A stretch of DNA of 64,000 bases. Source: Lichenihabitans psoromatis. GTDB lineage: Bacteria > Pseudomonadota > Alphaproteobacteria > Rhizobiales > Beijerinckiaceae. This document shows, in pieces, positions 1 through 8,923 of the stretch. A program made the translations under genes and the position numbers. The stretch is from assembly GCF_004323635.1 (NCBI RefSeq), contig NZ_CP036515.1:1971501-2035500 (forward strand). The letters run 5' to 3'. The notes under the pieces were generated by a model, which was not told where the DNA came from, made no database searches, and saw nothing but the letters and a program-made list of their open reading frames with translations. The stretch's first letter is position 1; each line of letters begins with the position of its first letter.

Positions 1-476
1 GAGGGTCGGGTCGGACCACACCATCTTGAGGGCTCGACATTGTCTGTCTGCCGTCACCATCGTACCCGGAAAAGACCCGGTCATCGTCAAATTGAAGCTC
101 CGTCGTGAGGGCCTTTTGATAAGGACAATCACCCGCAAGTCTGCTCGCGCAGACATTAATGAATTATACCGTATAGCGGATATATATTGCTGCGTCGATC
201 AAGCCAGCGTGGCCTGTGATCAATCGCCACCGTCGACCGTTACCAGTATACGGGAATGCGGCACGTCGCGTTGGCGTCCGTGGTGATAACGCGCATGAGG
301 TTGACCGATTGAATGGCTGAGATGGAGGATGAGCGACACCATCCATCCGATCTTGGTTTGCTGCTATAAAGTCGCGGCACCTGCACGACGGTCACGGATC
401 CTGCTACGCTACCACCGAATGACGGCTCGCAACCGTTACGGCCATCTCGGTGCTCGTTCGCCGGAAAGGACCAGCC
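1..476. other. Non-coding start of window
   Basis: No open frame here has a convincing start, signal or family motif. The centre (about 150-200) is AT-rich. A short inverted repeat GTCTGC-tcgc-GCAGAC lies at 139-154. The last part holds the ribosome binding site GGAAAGGA of the next gene at about 463-470. The window may begin just outside another gene, but nothing supports one. Confidence 0.5.
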
Positions 477-1205
477 GTGTCACCATTCTTAAGCCGTTTG
501 CTTCTCTGCTGGGTGCTGTCGACGACCGGCGTGTCGGCGGAAACGCTGGCGCTTCCGACCCGGCTCATCGATCTTTCGTCTGATCAGGGGGAGGCTCTGC
601 TTCTCGAGACGAAGCCTCTCGATGCCTACCTGCCGATCAGCGTCGCCTTCGAGACGCAAAAAACGCAGGCCTATTGCGGTGTCGCCAGTATCGTCATGAC
701 GCTCAACGCGCTGAAAACGCCCGCGCCCAGCAGCCCGCCCTACCAACCCTATGCCGTCTTCACGCAAGATAACGTGCTCGACCAAAGGACCGAAGCGGTG
801 CTGCCGCGCGACGTGCTGGCCCGCCAGGGTATGACACTCGATCAACTCGGCGGCCTCTTGGCCCTGCATCCCTTGCTCGTCGAGGTGCATCATGCGGTGT
901 CCGGCGGCCTCGACACGTTTCGCAAAACAGCCGGCGATTATCTTTCGACCAGAGGGCATGTGGTCATCGTCAACTATTTGCGAAAATCGCTGGATCAGGA
1001 GCGGGGCGGCCACATTTCGCCACTGGCGGCTTATGACGCGAAGGCGGATCGCTTTCTCATCTTGGATGTTGCGCGCTACAAATATCCGCCCGTATGGGTC
1101 ACGGCATCAGACCTGTTCGACGCCATGAATACGATCGATGCCGATAATGACGGCAAGACCCGAGGCTATGTGCTCGTGGCGAACGGAGCCGGGGCGCAGC
1201 GCTGA
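477..1205 (+). CDS. Secreted phytochelatin synthase-like cysteine peptidase
   Basis: The 242-residue protein matches the phytochelatin synthase (Pfam Phytochelatin) catalytic domain. The triad is visible: Cys67 in AYCGVAS, His179 in GGHISPL, and Asp197 in LDVARYKYPP, the last being the strongly conserved plant-type block. Bacterial single-domain members usually hydrolyse glutathione or its S-conjugates to gamma-Glu-Cys, and polymerise poorly. A signal peptide occupies about residues 1-21 with a cleavage-like GVSA, so the enzyme should act in the periplasm. I chose GTG at 477 because GGAAAGGA sits seven bases upstream; an upstream GTG at 450 lacks this. It converges on the sulfonate transporter genes, so a sulfur or thiol role is possible but not shown. 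Family assignment is secure; substrate is not. Confidence 0.85.
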   Translation: MSPFLSRLLLCWVLSTTGVSAETLALPTRLIDLSSDQGEALLLETKPLDAYLPISVAFETQKTQAYCGVASIVMTLNALKTPAPSSPPYQPYAVFTQDNVLDQRTEAVLPRDVLARQGMTLDQLGGLLALHPLLVEVHHAVSGGLDTFRKTAGDYLSTRGHVVIVNYLRKSLDQERGGHISPLAAYDAKADRFLILDVARYKYPPVWVTASDLFDAMNTIDADNDGKTRGYVLVANGAGAQR

Positions 1206-1232
1206 GGGCATTTCGACGAGTATCGCCTCCGC

Positions 1233-2000
1233 TCAGGTCGACATGAGTTGCGTCAGCAACCGCTCCTCGAGATCAAGCGCCTCGACATGCCGGGTCGAGC
1301 GCGGCCGCGGCGCAGCGTTGAAAACATCGAGCGTGACGGCGCCATCTTGCAGCACGATGATGCGATCGGCCAGCCGAACAGCCTCGGCCACGTCATGGGT
1401 CACCAGCACGGCCGTAAAACCCTGTGTGGTCCAGACATCGGCGAGCAACGTCTGCATTTCGAGCCGCGTCAAGGCATCGAGCGCTCCGAGCGGCTCGTCC
1501 AGCAGCAGCAGGCCAGGGCGGCTGACCAGCGCCCGGGCTAGCGCGACCCGCTGCTTTTGCCCGCCGGAGAGAACGGTTGGCCAATCCTGGGCGCGCGCCT
1601 CGAGCCCGACCGCCCGGAGTGCGTCGATCGCGAGGCTTCGGCCGGCCTGCCGCGGGACCTCGGCCTTGAGGCCGATCGCGACATTATCGAGCACGCGAGC
1701 CCAAGGCAGCAGGCGCGGCTCCTGAAACATGATGCGGGCGCTGCCGGGCTGGGCGGGGCCGCCGTCGAAGGTCAGCCGTCCTGTGGTAGGCTGATCGAGC
1801 CCGCAGATCAGTCGCAGCAAGGTGCTCTTGCCCGAGCCGCTGCGTCCGACGATGGCCAGGAACTGTCCTGCCGGAACGTGCAAGGATAGCCCCGACAGGA
1901 CATGGGTACCCTCGAAGCTCTTGCCGATCCGGTCCACCGCGATCGACACACCCTTGGTGGACGAGGCGATAACTGCCTCCTGCCGTGGAGCAAGGCTCAT
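1233..2000 (-). CDS. ssuB: Sulfonate-type ABC transporter ATPase
   Basis: This 255-residue ABC ATPase energises the neighbouring permease. It has a Walker A motif GRSGSGKST near residue 50, a Q-loop in MFQEPRLLPW, the signature LSGGQKQR, Walker B LLLLDEP and the switch histidine in LVTHD. The sequence MFQEPRLLPW followed by DNV is typical of the SsuB/TauB/NrtD group. The start at 2000 overlaps the permease stop as ATGA, so the two are translationally coupled; an open frame continues further upstream but only by reading through the permease gene. It is the second gene of ssuC-ssuB, divergent from the binding protein. The exact substrate (alkanesulfonate, taurine or related) cannot be read from the ATPase. 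Confidence 0.85.
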   Translation of the reverse strand: MSLAPRQEAVIASSTKGVSIAVDRIGKSFEGTHVLSGLSLHVPAGQFLAIVGRSGSGKSTLLRLICGLDQPTTGRLTFDGGPAQPGSARIMFQEPRLLPWARVLDNVAIGLKAEVPRQAGRSLAIDALRAVGLEARAQDWPTVLSGGQKQRVALARALVSRPGLLLLDEPLGALDALTRLEMQTLLADVWTTQGFTAVLVTHDVAEAVRLADRIIVLQDGAVTLDVFNAAPRPRSTRHVEALDLEERLLTQLMST

Positions 2001-2848
2001 GGCGCGCTCGACGCGGACGAGGCGCGCCACGGCATGCAGAGGCGCTCGACCAGTGTTGCGGCCTCGTCGGCCAGCTTGCCCAGAAGCGCATAGATCACGA
2101 TCGCCATGACGACGATGTCGGTCTGCATGAATTCCCGCGCCTGCATGGCCATGTAGCCGAGGCCGGATTGAGCCGCGATGGTTTCGGCGACGATCAGGGT
2201 TAGCCACATGATGCCGAGGCCGAAGCGGATCCCGACGAAGATCGAGGGGAGAGCGCCGCGAAAAATGACGCGTCGAAACAGCGTCGGGAGCGACATGCCA
2301 TAGCTCCGGCCCATCTCGATCAATTGCGGATCGACCGAGCGGACACCATGGAGCGTGTTCAGGTAGACCGGGAAAAAGACCCCGAGCGCCACCAGGAAAA
2401 GCTTAGCGGATTCGCCGATGCCGAACCACAGGATGACCAGCGGGATCAGCGCCAGATGCGGCACGTTCCGAAGCATCTGCAGAGTCGTGTCGGTGAGCCG
2501 ATAGCTGAGGCGGGATAGGCCGTTCGACAAGCCGAGTATGAAACCGATACTGCCGCCAACCACGAATCCCGTGATGGCTCGCAGAAAGCTGACCGCCATA
2601 TTGGCCGGAAGCTCACCCGTCAGGGTCGTCTTCCAGGCCGTCATGAGTACCGCAGAGGGGCGCGGTAGGATCGTTTCGGGCACGAAGCCGAATTGGCTGG
2701 CGAGCTGCCACGCGAGGAGCAGCACGGCCGGGACCAACCAGCCTTGCAGGTGCGACGCGACATTCCCGACCGCCAACGGAACGCCTGAGCCGGATTGGCG
2801 AAATGGCCTCACCTCGATCACGCCAAGAGCCCTGGACCTGTTGCTCAT
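1997..2848 (-). CDS. ssuC: Sulfonate-type ABC transporter permease
   Basis: The 283-residue inner-membrane permease belongs to the BPD_transp_1 family, SsuC/TauC branch. Recognisable features are the first helix after a 35-residue cytoplasmic start, the segment RNVPHLALIPLVILWFGIGE, which is diagnostic for this branch, and the EAA-type loop around SLPTLFRRVIFRGALPSIF. About six hydrophobic segments fit the usual length of 250-280. It is the first gene of the minus-strand pair and overlaps the ATPase gene by four bases. The 109-base gap to ssuA holds the shared promoter region and the motif at 2881-2901. No monooxygenase (ssuD) or flavin reductase (ssuE) is nearby, so only uptake is encoded here. 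Confidence 0.85.
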   Translation of the reverse strand: MSNRSRALGVIEVRPFRQSGSGVPLAVGNVASHLQGWLVPAVLLLAWQLASQFGFVPETILPRPSAVLMTAWKTTLTGELPANMAVSFLRAITGFVVGGSIGFILGLSNGLSRLSYRLTDTTLQMLRNVPHLALIPLVILWFGIGESAKLFLVALGVFFPVYLNTLHGVRSVDPQLIEMGRSYGMSLPTLFRRVIFRGALPSIFVGIRFGLGIMWLTLIVAETIAAQSGLGYMAMQAREFMQTDIVVMAIVIYALLGKLADEAATLVERLCMPWRASSASSAP

Positions 2849-2880
2849 GCCTCATTCACCCGTCGTCAAAGCATTTCTAT

Positions 2881-2901
2881 AAGTTGACCAAATTACTAGA
2901 C
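2881..2901 (+). promoter_or_regulatory. Sulfur-transport promoter motif, ssu copy
   Basis: The segment starts AAGTTGAC and ends TAGAC, with a central TT. Sixteen of its 21 positions are identical to a segment at 25856-25876 ahead of the sulfate-binding protein gene. The motif ends 56 bases before the ssuA start here and 55 bases before the sbp start there. It also lies 33 bases upstream of the divergent ssuC start. A shared activator site or promoter element for sulfur-uptake genes is the simplest inference. Confidence 0.5.
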
Positions 2902-2957
2902 ATTGCAAGTTCCAGTTGGGTCTTGGGTGCTATGCTGTAACGGATGGGGACTTTTCG

Positions 2958-3905
2958 ATGCTCGGACATGTGCGTTTCGTCGCCGCGATGGTGGTTGGAG
3001 CCGCTACTCTGCTCTGCGGGGTTTCGGCCCATGCCGCCGATCCGGTGGTGCGGATCGGCTATCAAAAATATGGAACGTTGATCCTGCTGAAATCGAGGGG
3101 TGAACTCGATGCGAAGCTGAAGGCGATCGGCTACGGCGTGACCTGGACCGAGTTTCCAGCGGGACCGCAACTGCTCGAAGGGCTGAATGCGGGCGCGATC
3201 GATATCGGTGCGACCGGCGAGGCACCGCCCATTTTCGCGCAGGCCGCCGGTGTGCCGATCGTCTATGTGGCGAGCGAGCCGCCCGCGCCATTGGGTGAAG
3301 CGATCCTGGTTCCGAAAGACAGCACGATCCGCGCCGTCTCGGATCTCAAGGGCAAGTCGGTGGCGCTCAACAAGGGGTCGAACGTCCATTATCTGCTGGT
3401 CAAGGCGCTCGAAAAGGCCGGCGTCGCCTACACGGACATCAAGCCGGTGTTCCTGGCCCCCGCCGATGCGCGGGCCGCTTTCGAGCGCGGCTCCGTCGAC
3501 GCCTGGGCGATTTGGGATCCCTATTATGCGGCTGGACAGGCCGGCACGGGCGCCAGGACTCTGGTGACCGGGACCGATCTCGTCCCGAACGCACAATTCT
3601 ACCTCGCGTCGAAGACCTTTGCGGCCAACAACGCGAAGGCGATCGACGTGGTGATCGCGGCTCTCGACGACACCGACCAATGGGTGAGTGCGCACCAGGC
3701 CGAGGCCGCGGCGCAATTGAGCGACGCGATTCATATTCCGGCTTCGATCATTGCGACTGCGCTTGGCCGACAAAGCTATGGCGTCGCTCGCATCACGACG
3801 GGAGTCGCGGCCGAGCAACAGAAGGTGGCCGACGCCTTCGCGATATTGGTGTTGCTGCCGAAGTCCGTCAGCATCGCCGACGCGATCGCGACGCCGGTTC
3901 CTTGA
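2958..3905 (+). CDS. ssuA: Sulfonate-type ABC transporter substrate-binding protein
   Basis: The 315-residue periplasmic protein has a signal peptide of about 27 residues ending in AHA, and then the NMT1/SsuA-type two-lobed fold. Typical strings are RIGYQKYGTL, the GATGEAPPIFAQAAG block that lines the ligand cleft, and DLKGKSVALNKGSN at the start of the second lobe. DAWAIWDPYY is a signature of aliphatic sulfonate and taurine binders. The ATG at 2958 has a GGATGGGGA ribosome site at 2942-2950; an earlier in-frame start at 2916 would spoil the signal peptide. It is divergent from ssuCB, together making a complete importer. Substrate within the sulfonate class is inferred. Confidence 0.88.
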   Translation: MLGHVRFVAAMVVGAATLLCGVSAHAADPVVRIGYQKYGTLILLKSRGELDAKLKAIGYGVTWTEFPAGPQLLEGLNAGAIDIGATGEAPPIFAQAAGVPIVYVASEPPAPLGEAILVPKDSTIRAVSDLKGKSVALNKGSNVHYLLVKALEKAGVAYTDIKPVFLAPADARAAFERGSVDAWAIWDPYYAAGQAGTGARTLVTGTDLVPNAQFYLASKTFAANNAKAIDVVIAALDDTDQWVSAHQAEAAAQLSDAIHIPASIIATALGRQSYGVARITTGVAAEQQKVADAFAILVLLPKSVSIADAIATPVP

Positions 3906-3927
3906 GGGTCGCGGCTGGCGCGGTCGG

Positions 3928-5169
3928 CTACTGGCTCGACAGGGCGCGGAGCAATGCGCTCGTCGGGTTGCCGTCCGGCACCATCTTGACGCGGGCCTGT
4001 GCCAGCCGGATCGTGTCCCGCAAGGCAAGACTGATCCGGCCTTCGCGGTTATCGACCGGAAAGCCGAGAGCGACGAGGCGCGTCTGAAGGGCGATCCGAT
4101 CCGGCCGCGACATGGGTACGGCCGTCGGCCAAGCGGCCTTGATGGTCGCGCCGCCCTCCATGCGGTCTGCCAATTGCGCGACGCTCAGCACATAGGCGTC
4201 GGAGAAGTTATAGGTCTTCAGCACCTCGAAATTCTCGGTCACGAGGAAGGCGGGTCCCGATGCGCCCGCCGGAAAGAACAAGACGGCGTCGCCCGGGCTT
4301 TGGAGCGGCGAGCCGTCGGCGCGCGTGACGCCGCGCGCGGCCCAGTCCGCAAAGCTGCCTCGGCCGATCGCAACATCCAGCCCCTGCGGCAGCTTCACCT
4401 CGAAGCCCCAGGGCCGGTCGGGTCTATACCCCTGCTGACGCAGAAAATTTGCGATGGAGGCGAGCGTATCGGGCACGCTCCCCCAGATATCCCGGCGGCC
4501 GTCGCCGTCCTGATCGACCGCATATTTGACGAAGCTCGAAGGCATGAATTGCGGTTGCCCCATCGCACCGGCCCAGGATCCGACGAGATCCTGCCGCCGC
4601 ACGTCGCCCTTTTGGAGCAGGTCGAGGCAAGCCAGCAGTTCGGCCCGATACAGTGTCGGCCGGTAGTTCATGGCCGCCAACGTCGCCAGCGAACGCACCA
4701 CATCCTTGCGCCCGGTCGACGCGCCATAGTTGGTTTCGAGGCCCCAGACCGCCACCAGAATGGATCGCGGTACACCGTAGCGGTTCTCGATCGCGCTGAG
4801 ATCGCTGGCCCAGCGGGCCCCCTCAGCGTTGCCGGCCGCGACCCGCGCTGGCGTGACTTGCGACGCGAGATACGCGCCGATCGGTTTGGCGAATTCGGGT
4901 TGCGAGCGGGTCAGCGGTGCCAGCGCGGCATCCGGCGTCATGGCCGCGAAGGTGGCGTCAAAAACCGCGCGCGAAACACCCCGGCTCTGAGCCTCCGGCC
5001 AAATTCCCTCGAGAAACGCCTGAAAGGTCGTCGAGTCGATTGCCACTGTTGCGGGTTGCGCCATCGATGCGGCTGCGGCCACGCCAGCAAAGGGAAACAG
5101 CAGGGTCAGTGCACAAGCGGCCACGAAGAGGGGTGTCTCGCGAATGAGGCGGCCGGTTCTCTGTCGCAT
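3928..5169 (-). CDS. MltB-family lytic murein transglycosylase
   Basis: This 413-residue protein cleaves peptidoglycan between MurNAc and GlcNAc with formation of 1,6-anhydro ends. A signal peptide covers about residues 1-34. The transglycosylase domain (SLT_2) holds the catalytic glutamate E145 in WGLETNYG, the GSWAGAMGQPQFMPSSF block, and DGDGRRDIWGSVPD. The last 60 residues (PDRIALQTRLVALGFPVDNREG) are a peptidoglycan-binding domain of the PG_binding_1 type. The ribosome site AGAGGGA lies close before the ATG. It converges with ssuA and stands alone in its orientation. The protein has no lipobox, so it is likely soluble in the periplasm, unlike E. coli MltB. Confidence 0.9.
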   Translation of the reverse strand: MRQRTGRLIRETPLFVAACALTLLFPFAGVAAAASMAQPATVAIDSTTFQAFLEGIWPEAQSRGVSRAVFDATFAAMTPDAALAPLTRSQPEFAKPIGAYLASQVTPARVAAGNAEGARWASDLSAIENRYGVPRSILVAVWGLETNYGASTGRKDVVRSLATLAAMNYRPTLYRAELLACLDLLQKGDVRRQDLVGSWAGAMGQPQFMPSSFVKYAVDQDGDGRRDIWGSVPDTLASIANFLRQQGYRPDRPWGFEVKLPQGLDVAIGRGSFADWAARGVTRADGSPLQSPGDAVLFFPAGASGPAFLVTENFEVLKTYNFSDAYVLSVAQLADRMEGGATIKAAWPTAVPMSRPDRIALQTRLVALGFPVDNREGRISLALRDTIRLAQARVKMVPDGNPTSALLRALSSQ

Positions 5170-5324
5170 CGATGTCCCTCTGTCACGCGTGGTCGCGCAG
5201 CCTTACTCGAACGGGTCGATCGAGGAAACACGAGCGTTGGTCGAGCGCTGCATGGACGGTGGACTTCCCGCGCCTCGTCCTGACATAAGGTTTCGGGACA
5301 AGATCGCAGCGGGAGACGACGTCT

Positions 5325-6422
5325 TTGAGCACGAGCATGATGGTAGTCGGCAGCCTCAATCGTGACACGCCGTATTTCGGCACCGCGGCTGGCGTCGGAT
5401 TGTCCGTGTTCCGCTTCGATTCGGCGGTCGGCACGGCCGAGTTACTCTGCGAGGAGCGTGGGATCGACAATCCGACCTACCTCTCCGCAAAGGCCGCCAC
5501 CGGCTGCATCTATGCCGGTTCGGAAGTGTTTGGCTGGCACGAGGGAACCGTCACGGCTTTCCGCTTCGACGCGGAGACTAACCGCCTCGATTATATCAAC
5601 AAGCAACCGAGCCTTGGGAGCACCACGGCGCATACCGGCCTCGACCCGGACGGGCACCATGTGCTGGCCGCCAATTATGCGCTGGCGCCAGCCGGGGAAG
5701 GGCCGGATCGTGCCGTTGTGATATTCCCGGTCCGCCCGGATGGCGGCCTCGGCGCGCCGATATCCAGCATTCGCCATGTGGGGCAGGGGCCGAATGCCGA
5801 GCGTCAGGAGCGGTCGCACGCGCATTGCATTCTGCCGAGCCCGGACGGCCGTTTCGCAATCGTGGCCGATCTCGGTCTCGATCGTCTGTTCTCCTATCGG
5901 CTATCGGAGGGACACTTGTCGGAACCGGCCGCCGCGAGCCTTGCGCTGACGCCGGGCTCCGGGCCACGCCATTTCCTGTTCCACCCCAACGGGGGCATCG
6001 CGCTTCTCGTCGGCGAACTCGACTCGACCCTGACGTCGCTGCGCTACGAGGCCGAGACGGGCACGTTCCAGACGATCGAGACCGTGCCGATGCTGCCGCC
6101 CGATTTTACCGGGCCGAGCGACGCCGCCGATCTGCAACTGCATCCGGCCGGTTTCGTCTATGCGTCTAACCGGGGCCACGACAGCATCGTCATCCATAAG
6201 CTGGACGCGGATACCGGCGATCTCACTAGTGTTGGCCACCATCCGTGCGGCGGGCATATTCCGCGCAACCTCGCGATCGACCCCACCGGGGAGTTCCTTC
6301 TCGTCGCCAACCAGAAGAGCGACCGCATCTCGATCTTCCGCATCGATGCAGCGAGCGGGACCTTGTCGGATCATGGCTCCCTCACGCACGGCACGCCGAT
6401 GTGCATCAAGTTCATGGTCTAG
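5325..6422 (+). CDS. Seven-bladed beta-propeller lactonase (6-phosphogluconolactonase type)
   Basis: The 365-residue protein belongs to the Lactonase family (PF10282), whose best-known member is the YbhE/Pgl 6-phosphogluconolactonase of the pentose phosphate pathway. Repeated blade motifs are visible, such as HTGLDPDGHHVLAANY, HCILPSPDGRFAIVADLGLDRL, GPRHFLFHPNGG, LHPAGFVYASNRGHDSI and IPRNLAIDPTGEFLLVANQ. There is no signal peptide, so a cytoplasmic sugar-lactone hydrolase is likely. GCGGGAGA lies just upstream of the ATG. Other family members act on different lactones or on muconate-type substrates, so the precise substrate is inferred. The DUF202 gene follows 44 bases downstream on the same strand. 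Confidence 0.8.
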   Translation: MSTSMMVVGSLNRDTPYFGTAAGVGLSVFRFDSAVGTAELLCEERGIDNPTYLSAKAATGCIYAGSEVFGWHEGTVTAFRFDAETNRLDYINKQPSLGSTTAHTGLDPDGHHVLAANYALAPAGEGPDRAVVIFPVRPDGGLGAPISSIRHVGQGPNAERQERSHAHCILPSPDGRFAIVADLGLDRLFSYRLSEGHLSEPAAASLALTPGSGPRHFLFHPNGGIALLVGELDSTLTSLRYEAETGTFQTIETVPMLPPDFTGPSDAADLQLHPAGFVYASNRGHDSIVIHKLDADTGDLTSVGHHPCGGHIPRNLAIDPTGEFLLVANQKSDRISIFRIDAASGTLSDHGSLTHGTPMCIKFMV

Positions 6423-6466
6423 CCGACGCTGCGTTGAGCCGGTCCATTCTCGATGAGGCGAACACG

Positions 6467-6847
6467 ATGATCGAGCGATACAGCGACCATGCGGCCAACG
6501 AGCGAACGTTTCTGGCCTGGGTCCGAACCGCCATATCGATCATGGCGTTCGGATTTCTGGTCGAGAAATTCGACCTCTTCCTTGAGATCGCGAGCAAGTC
6601 GTTGGCGGGCCGCCCCCTTTCGGTGAGCGGCCAGGCTACCGGCAACGTCGCGGGTCTGATTCTGATCGCGCTCGGCGGCGCGACCATGATCCTGGCGACG
6701 ATCCGCTACCGGAAGACGGCCCGCGACATCGACAGCGCGGACGTCCGGCCGGGGAGCGGAGCGAGGCTCGATGTCGCGCTCGCGGCGATGCTCGTGTTGC
6801 TCGGGGCGACCTTGTTCGTCTACCTCGTCTACACCGTCGTGGTGTGA
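6467..6847 (+). CDS. DUF202 (YidH-like) membrane protein
   Basis: The 126-residue protein starts with the DUF202 hallmark, SDHAANERTFLAWVRTAISIMAFGF, and has three predicted membrane segments: about residues 19-36, 60-80 and 103-125. Family members include YidH of E. coli; their biochemical role is unknown. ATG 6467 is preceded by GATGAGG. An open frame extends upstream to 6245 only because it overlaps the lactonase gene in another frame. It probably shares a transcript with the lactonase and converges with treZ, ten bases away. Confidence 0.8.
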   Translation: MIERYSDHAANERTFLAWVRTAISIMAFGFLVEKFDLFLEIASKSLAGRPLSVSGQATGNVAGLILIALGGATMILATIRYRKTARDIDSADVRPGSGARLDVALAAMLVLLGATLFVYLVYTVVV

Positions 6848-6857
6848 CCCCATCACC

Positions 6858-8795
6858 TCAGGTCTGCGGCGCGGCCTTGCCGGTCCGGTCATCCGGAGAA
6901 CTCGGCGGGTCGATCGGCATGCTCGAAGCTGCCTTCGGATCGACGGGCCGCATCACGATCGCGCACTGGCCGGGAATATGCCAGCCTTTCGCGGTCTCGA
7001 CGTCAGGGGTGCCTGTCCCTCCATAAGCAGGGTCTTCGCTCGACCACTGGACCGCCCAGGCCTTGCCGCGCGGAGGTGCCACGAGCGGTTCCGAAAAGCC
7101 CGGCCGGTTGAGGTCGCGGCCGAGATTGACGATCATCAGCCGGTCGTCTCCGTCCCGCTCCAAAAAACGCACCAGAAAAGCATGGGGGGCCAGAACGGCG
7201 CCATCGGCCGCCGGGCGGTGATGCGAGTTGAAGGCCCGGTCGTCGCGCCGCAGCCGCAACAGGTCGCGGTGCATGTCGAGAATTTCGGCATTGCGCTCCA
7301 CCTCGCTCCAATCGAGCTTGCAGATCTCGAAGGTCTTCAGCGATTCTGGATCGGGCAATTGGGCCTGACTGGCCGGCGTCGCGAGGCTTGGAAACTGCGC
7401 CAGATACTGATGCCGTCCGGCCCGCACCAATTTGGCGAGGTCGGGATGGTGATCGGCAAAATAGCGAAACGGCGCCGAGGCCCAGAATTCCTGCCCTTGA
7501 AATAGCATCGGCGTGCCGGGCATCAGGATCGAAAAAGCCGTGATGGCGCGGGCCGTGGCCGGGCTCGTCACCTGATGCAGACGCAAACCACGAGCCGAAT
7601 TGGCGACCTGGTCGTGGTTCTGCGTGAAGGTCACGAAGGCGTCGGGGTTGAGGTCGAGCGCCGGGGTGCCCCGCGCCTCCCCGGAGGCGCCGTAGATCTG
7701 GCCTTGGAACAGATAACCGTATTTGGCGGCCGAGATCAGCTCCTGCGGACTGCCCTCGTAATCCTTATAGTAGAATTCGCTCCGTCCCGTGGCCGCCACC
7801 ATCGCCGAATGATGCAGATCGTCGTTCCACACCGCGTCGAGCCCGAAGCCGCCCGCCTCGGCGGGACGAACAAGATCGGTGTTCTGCGGCTCGTTCTCGG
7901 CCACGATGATGATCGATCGTGATCCGGCCGCGGACCGGGCCGCTCGACCCAGCGCCGCGACGACGTGATCGGCGGAATCGTCGTAGATGTTCTGTGTCGC
8001 GTCGAGGCGAAGACCGTCGAAATGATATTCGGCGATCCAATAGGCCGCGTTGCTGATCGTGAGATCGCGCATGCCATGGGCGTTGGGTCCGTCGTAATTC
8101 AGCGCTTCGCCCCAATCAGTCTTATGCCGATCCGTGAAGTAGTCCTTGGCAAAGGTGTTGAGGAAATTCCCGTCGGGTCCGATGTGGTTGTAGACGACGT
8201 CGAGGATCACGCCGAGGCCGATGCTGTGCGCCGCGTCGACAAACGCTCTGAGGTCGTCGGGCTCGCCGTATAGACGGGTCGGCGCGAACAGGTCGACGCC
8301 GTCGTAGCCCCAACCGAAGCGGCCCTGAAAGTCGTTGACCGGCATCATGTTGACGACCGTGATGCCGACATCCTTGAGGAACGGCAGCTTCTTGGCGGCG
8401 GCGGCCCAGGTTCCCTCTGGCGTGAAGGTGCCGATATGCATTTCGTACAGCACCTGACCATTGATGGTCAGGCCGGTCCACGCCTGATCGGTCCAGCCGA
8501 AAGCTGCGGGATCGATGACCTGCGAGGGTCCCGTCGGGCGCTCAGGCTGAAAGCGCGAGGCGGGATCGGGATATAGCATGGCATCATCGTCGAGCCGGAA
8601 CCGGTAGCGCGCGCCAGCCGCGAGGCCCGCGAGCGTTCCGGCAAAGTAGCCGTCCTGGTCGGCCGCGAGCGGATGCTCGCCACCATCGAGCACCACCGAC
8701 ACACGCTGGTGCGATGGCGCCCAGACCCGGAACGACACGCCATCCGGCACGAGTTCCGCCCCAATCGGAAACCGTCGCGGAAGGGGATGAGTCAT
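6858..8795 (-). CDS. treZ: Malto-oligosyltrehalose trehalohydrolase
   Basis: The enzyme hydrolyses maltooligosyl-trehalose to release trehalose (TreY-TreZ route from glycogen). The 645-residue protein begins with an N-terminal CBM48-type beta domain (VSFRVWAPSHQRVSVVL), followed by a GH13 barrel. The nucleophile is Asp265 in FDGLRLDAT, the acid/base is Glu300 in VAENEPQ, and the third acidic residue lies in FTQNHDQVAN. The YEMHIGTFTPEGTW segment is typical of TreZ rather than of branching enzyme. It is somewhat longer than usual, with a Pro/Ser-rich tail of about 30 residues. No treY, glgX, glgB or otsA is near in this window, so the partner enzymes must be elsewhere. Confidence 0.9.
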   Translation of the reverse strand: MTHPLPRRFPIGAELVPDGVSFRVWAPSHQRVSVVLDGGEHPLAADQDGYFAGTLAGLAAGARYRFRLDDDAMLYPDPASRFQPERPTGPSQVIDPAAFGWTDQAWTGLTINGQVLYEMHIGTFTPEGTWAAAAKKLPFLKDVGITVVNMMPVNDFQGRFGWGYDGVDLFAPTRLYGEPDDLRAFVDAAHSIGLGVILDVVYNHIGPDGNFLNTFAKDYFTDRHKTDWGEALNYDGPNAHGMRDLTISNAAYWIAEYHFDGLRLDATQNIYDDSADHVVAALGRAARSAAGSRSIIIVAENEPQNTDLVRPAEAGGFGLDAVWNDDLHHSAMVAATGRSEFYYKDYEGSPQELISAAKYGYLFQGQIYGASGEARGTPALDLNPDAFVTFTQNHDQVANSARGLRLHQVTSPATARAITAFSILMPGTPMLFQGQEFWASAPFRYFADHHPDLAKLVRAGRHQYLAQFPSLATPASQAQLPDPESLKTFEICKLDWSEVERNAEILDMHRDLLRLRRDDRAFNSHHRPAADGAVLAPHAFLVRFLERDGDDRLMIVNLGRDLNRPGFSEPLVAPPRGKAWAVQWSSEDPAYGGTGTPDVETAKGWHIPGQCAIVMRPVDPKAASSMPIDPPSSPDDRTGKAAPQT

Positions 8796-8923
8796 GGAGA
8801 GGTCCTCGGTTGGGCTGGAGGCTTATAGCTGTGCCTGAGCCACAACCGAATGACCATGCCCCGTCGCGAGTTCCCGCCGCGCGTCGATCGGCACGACAAA
8901 CAACATCGCGGACGACGCGTCGT

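Noticed and set aside
3751..5283. 510-codon open frame on the plus strand
   Set aside because: Antisense to the MltB-family gene; Arg/His/Gly-rich composition, no motifs, no ribosome site. It is a by-product of GC-rich third positions.
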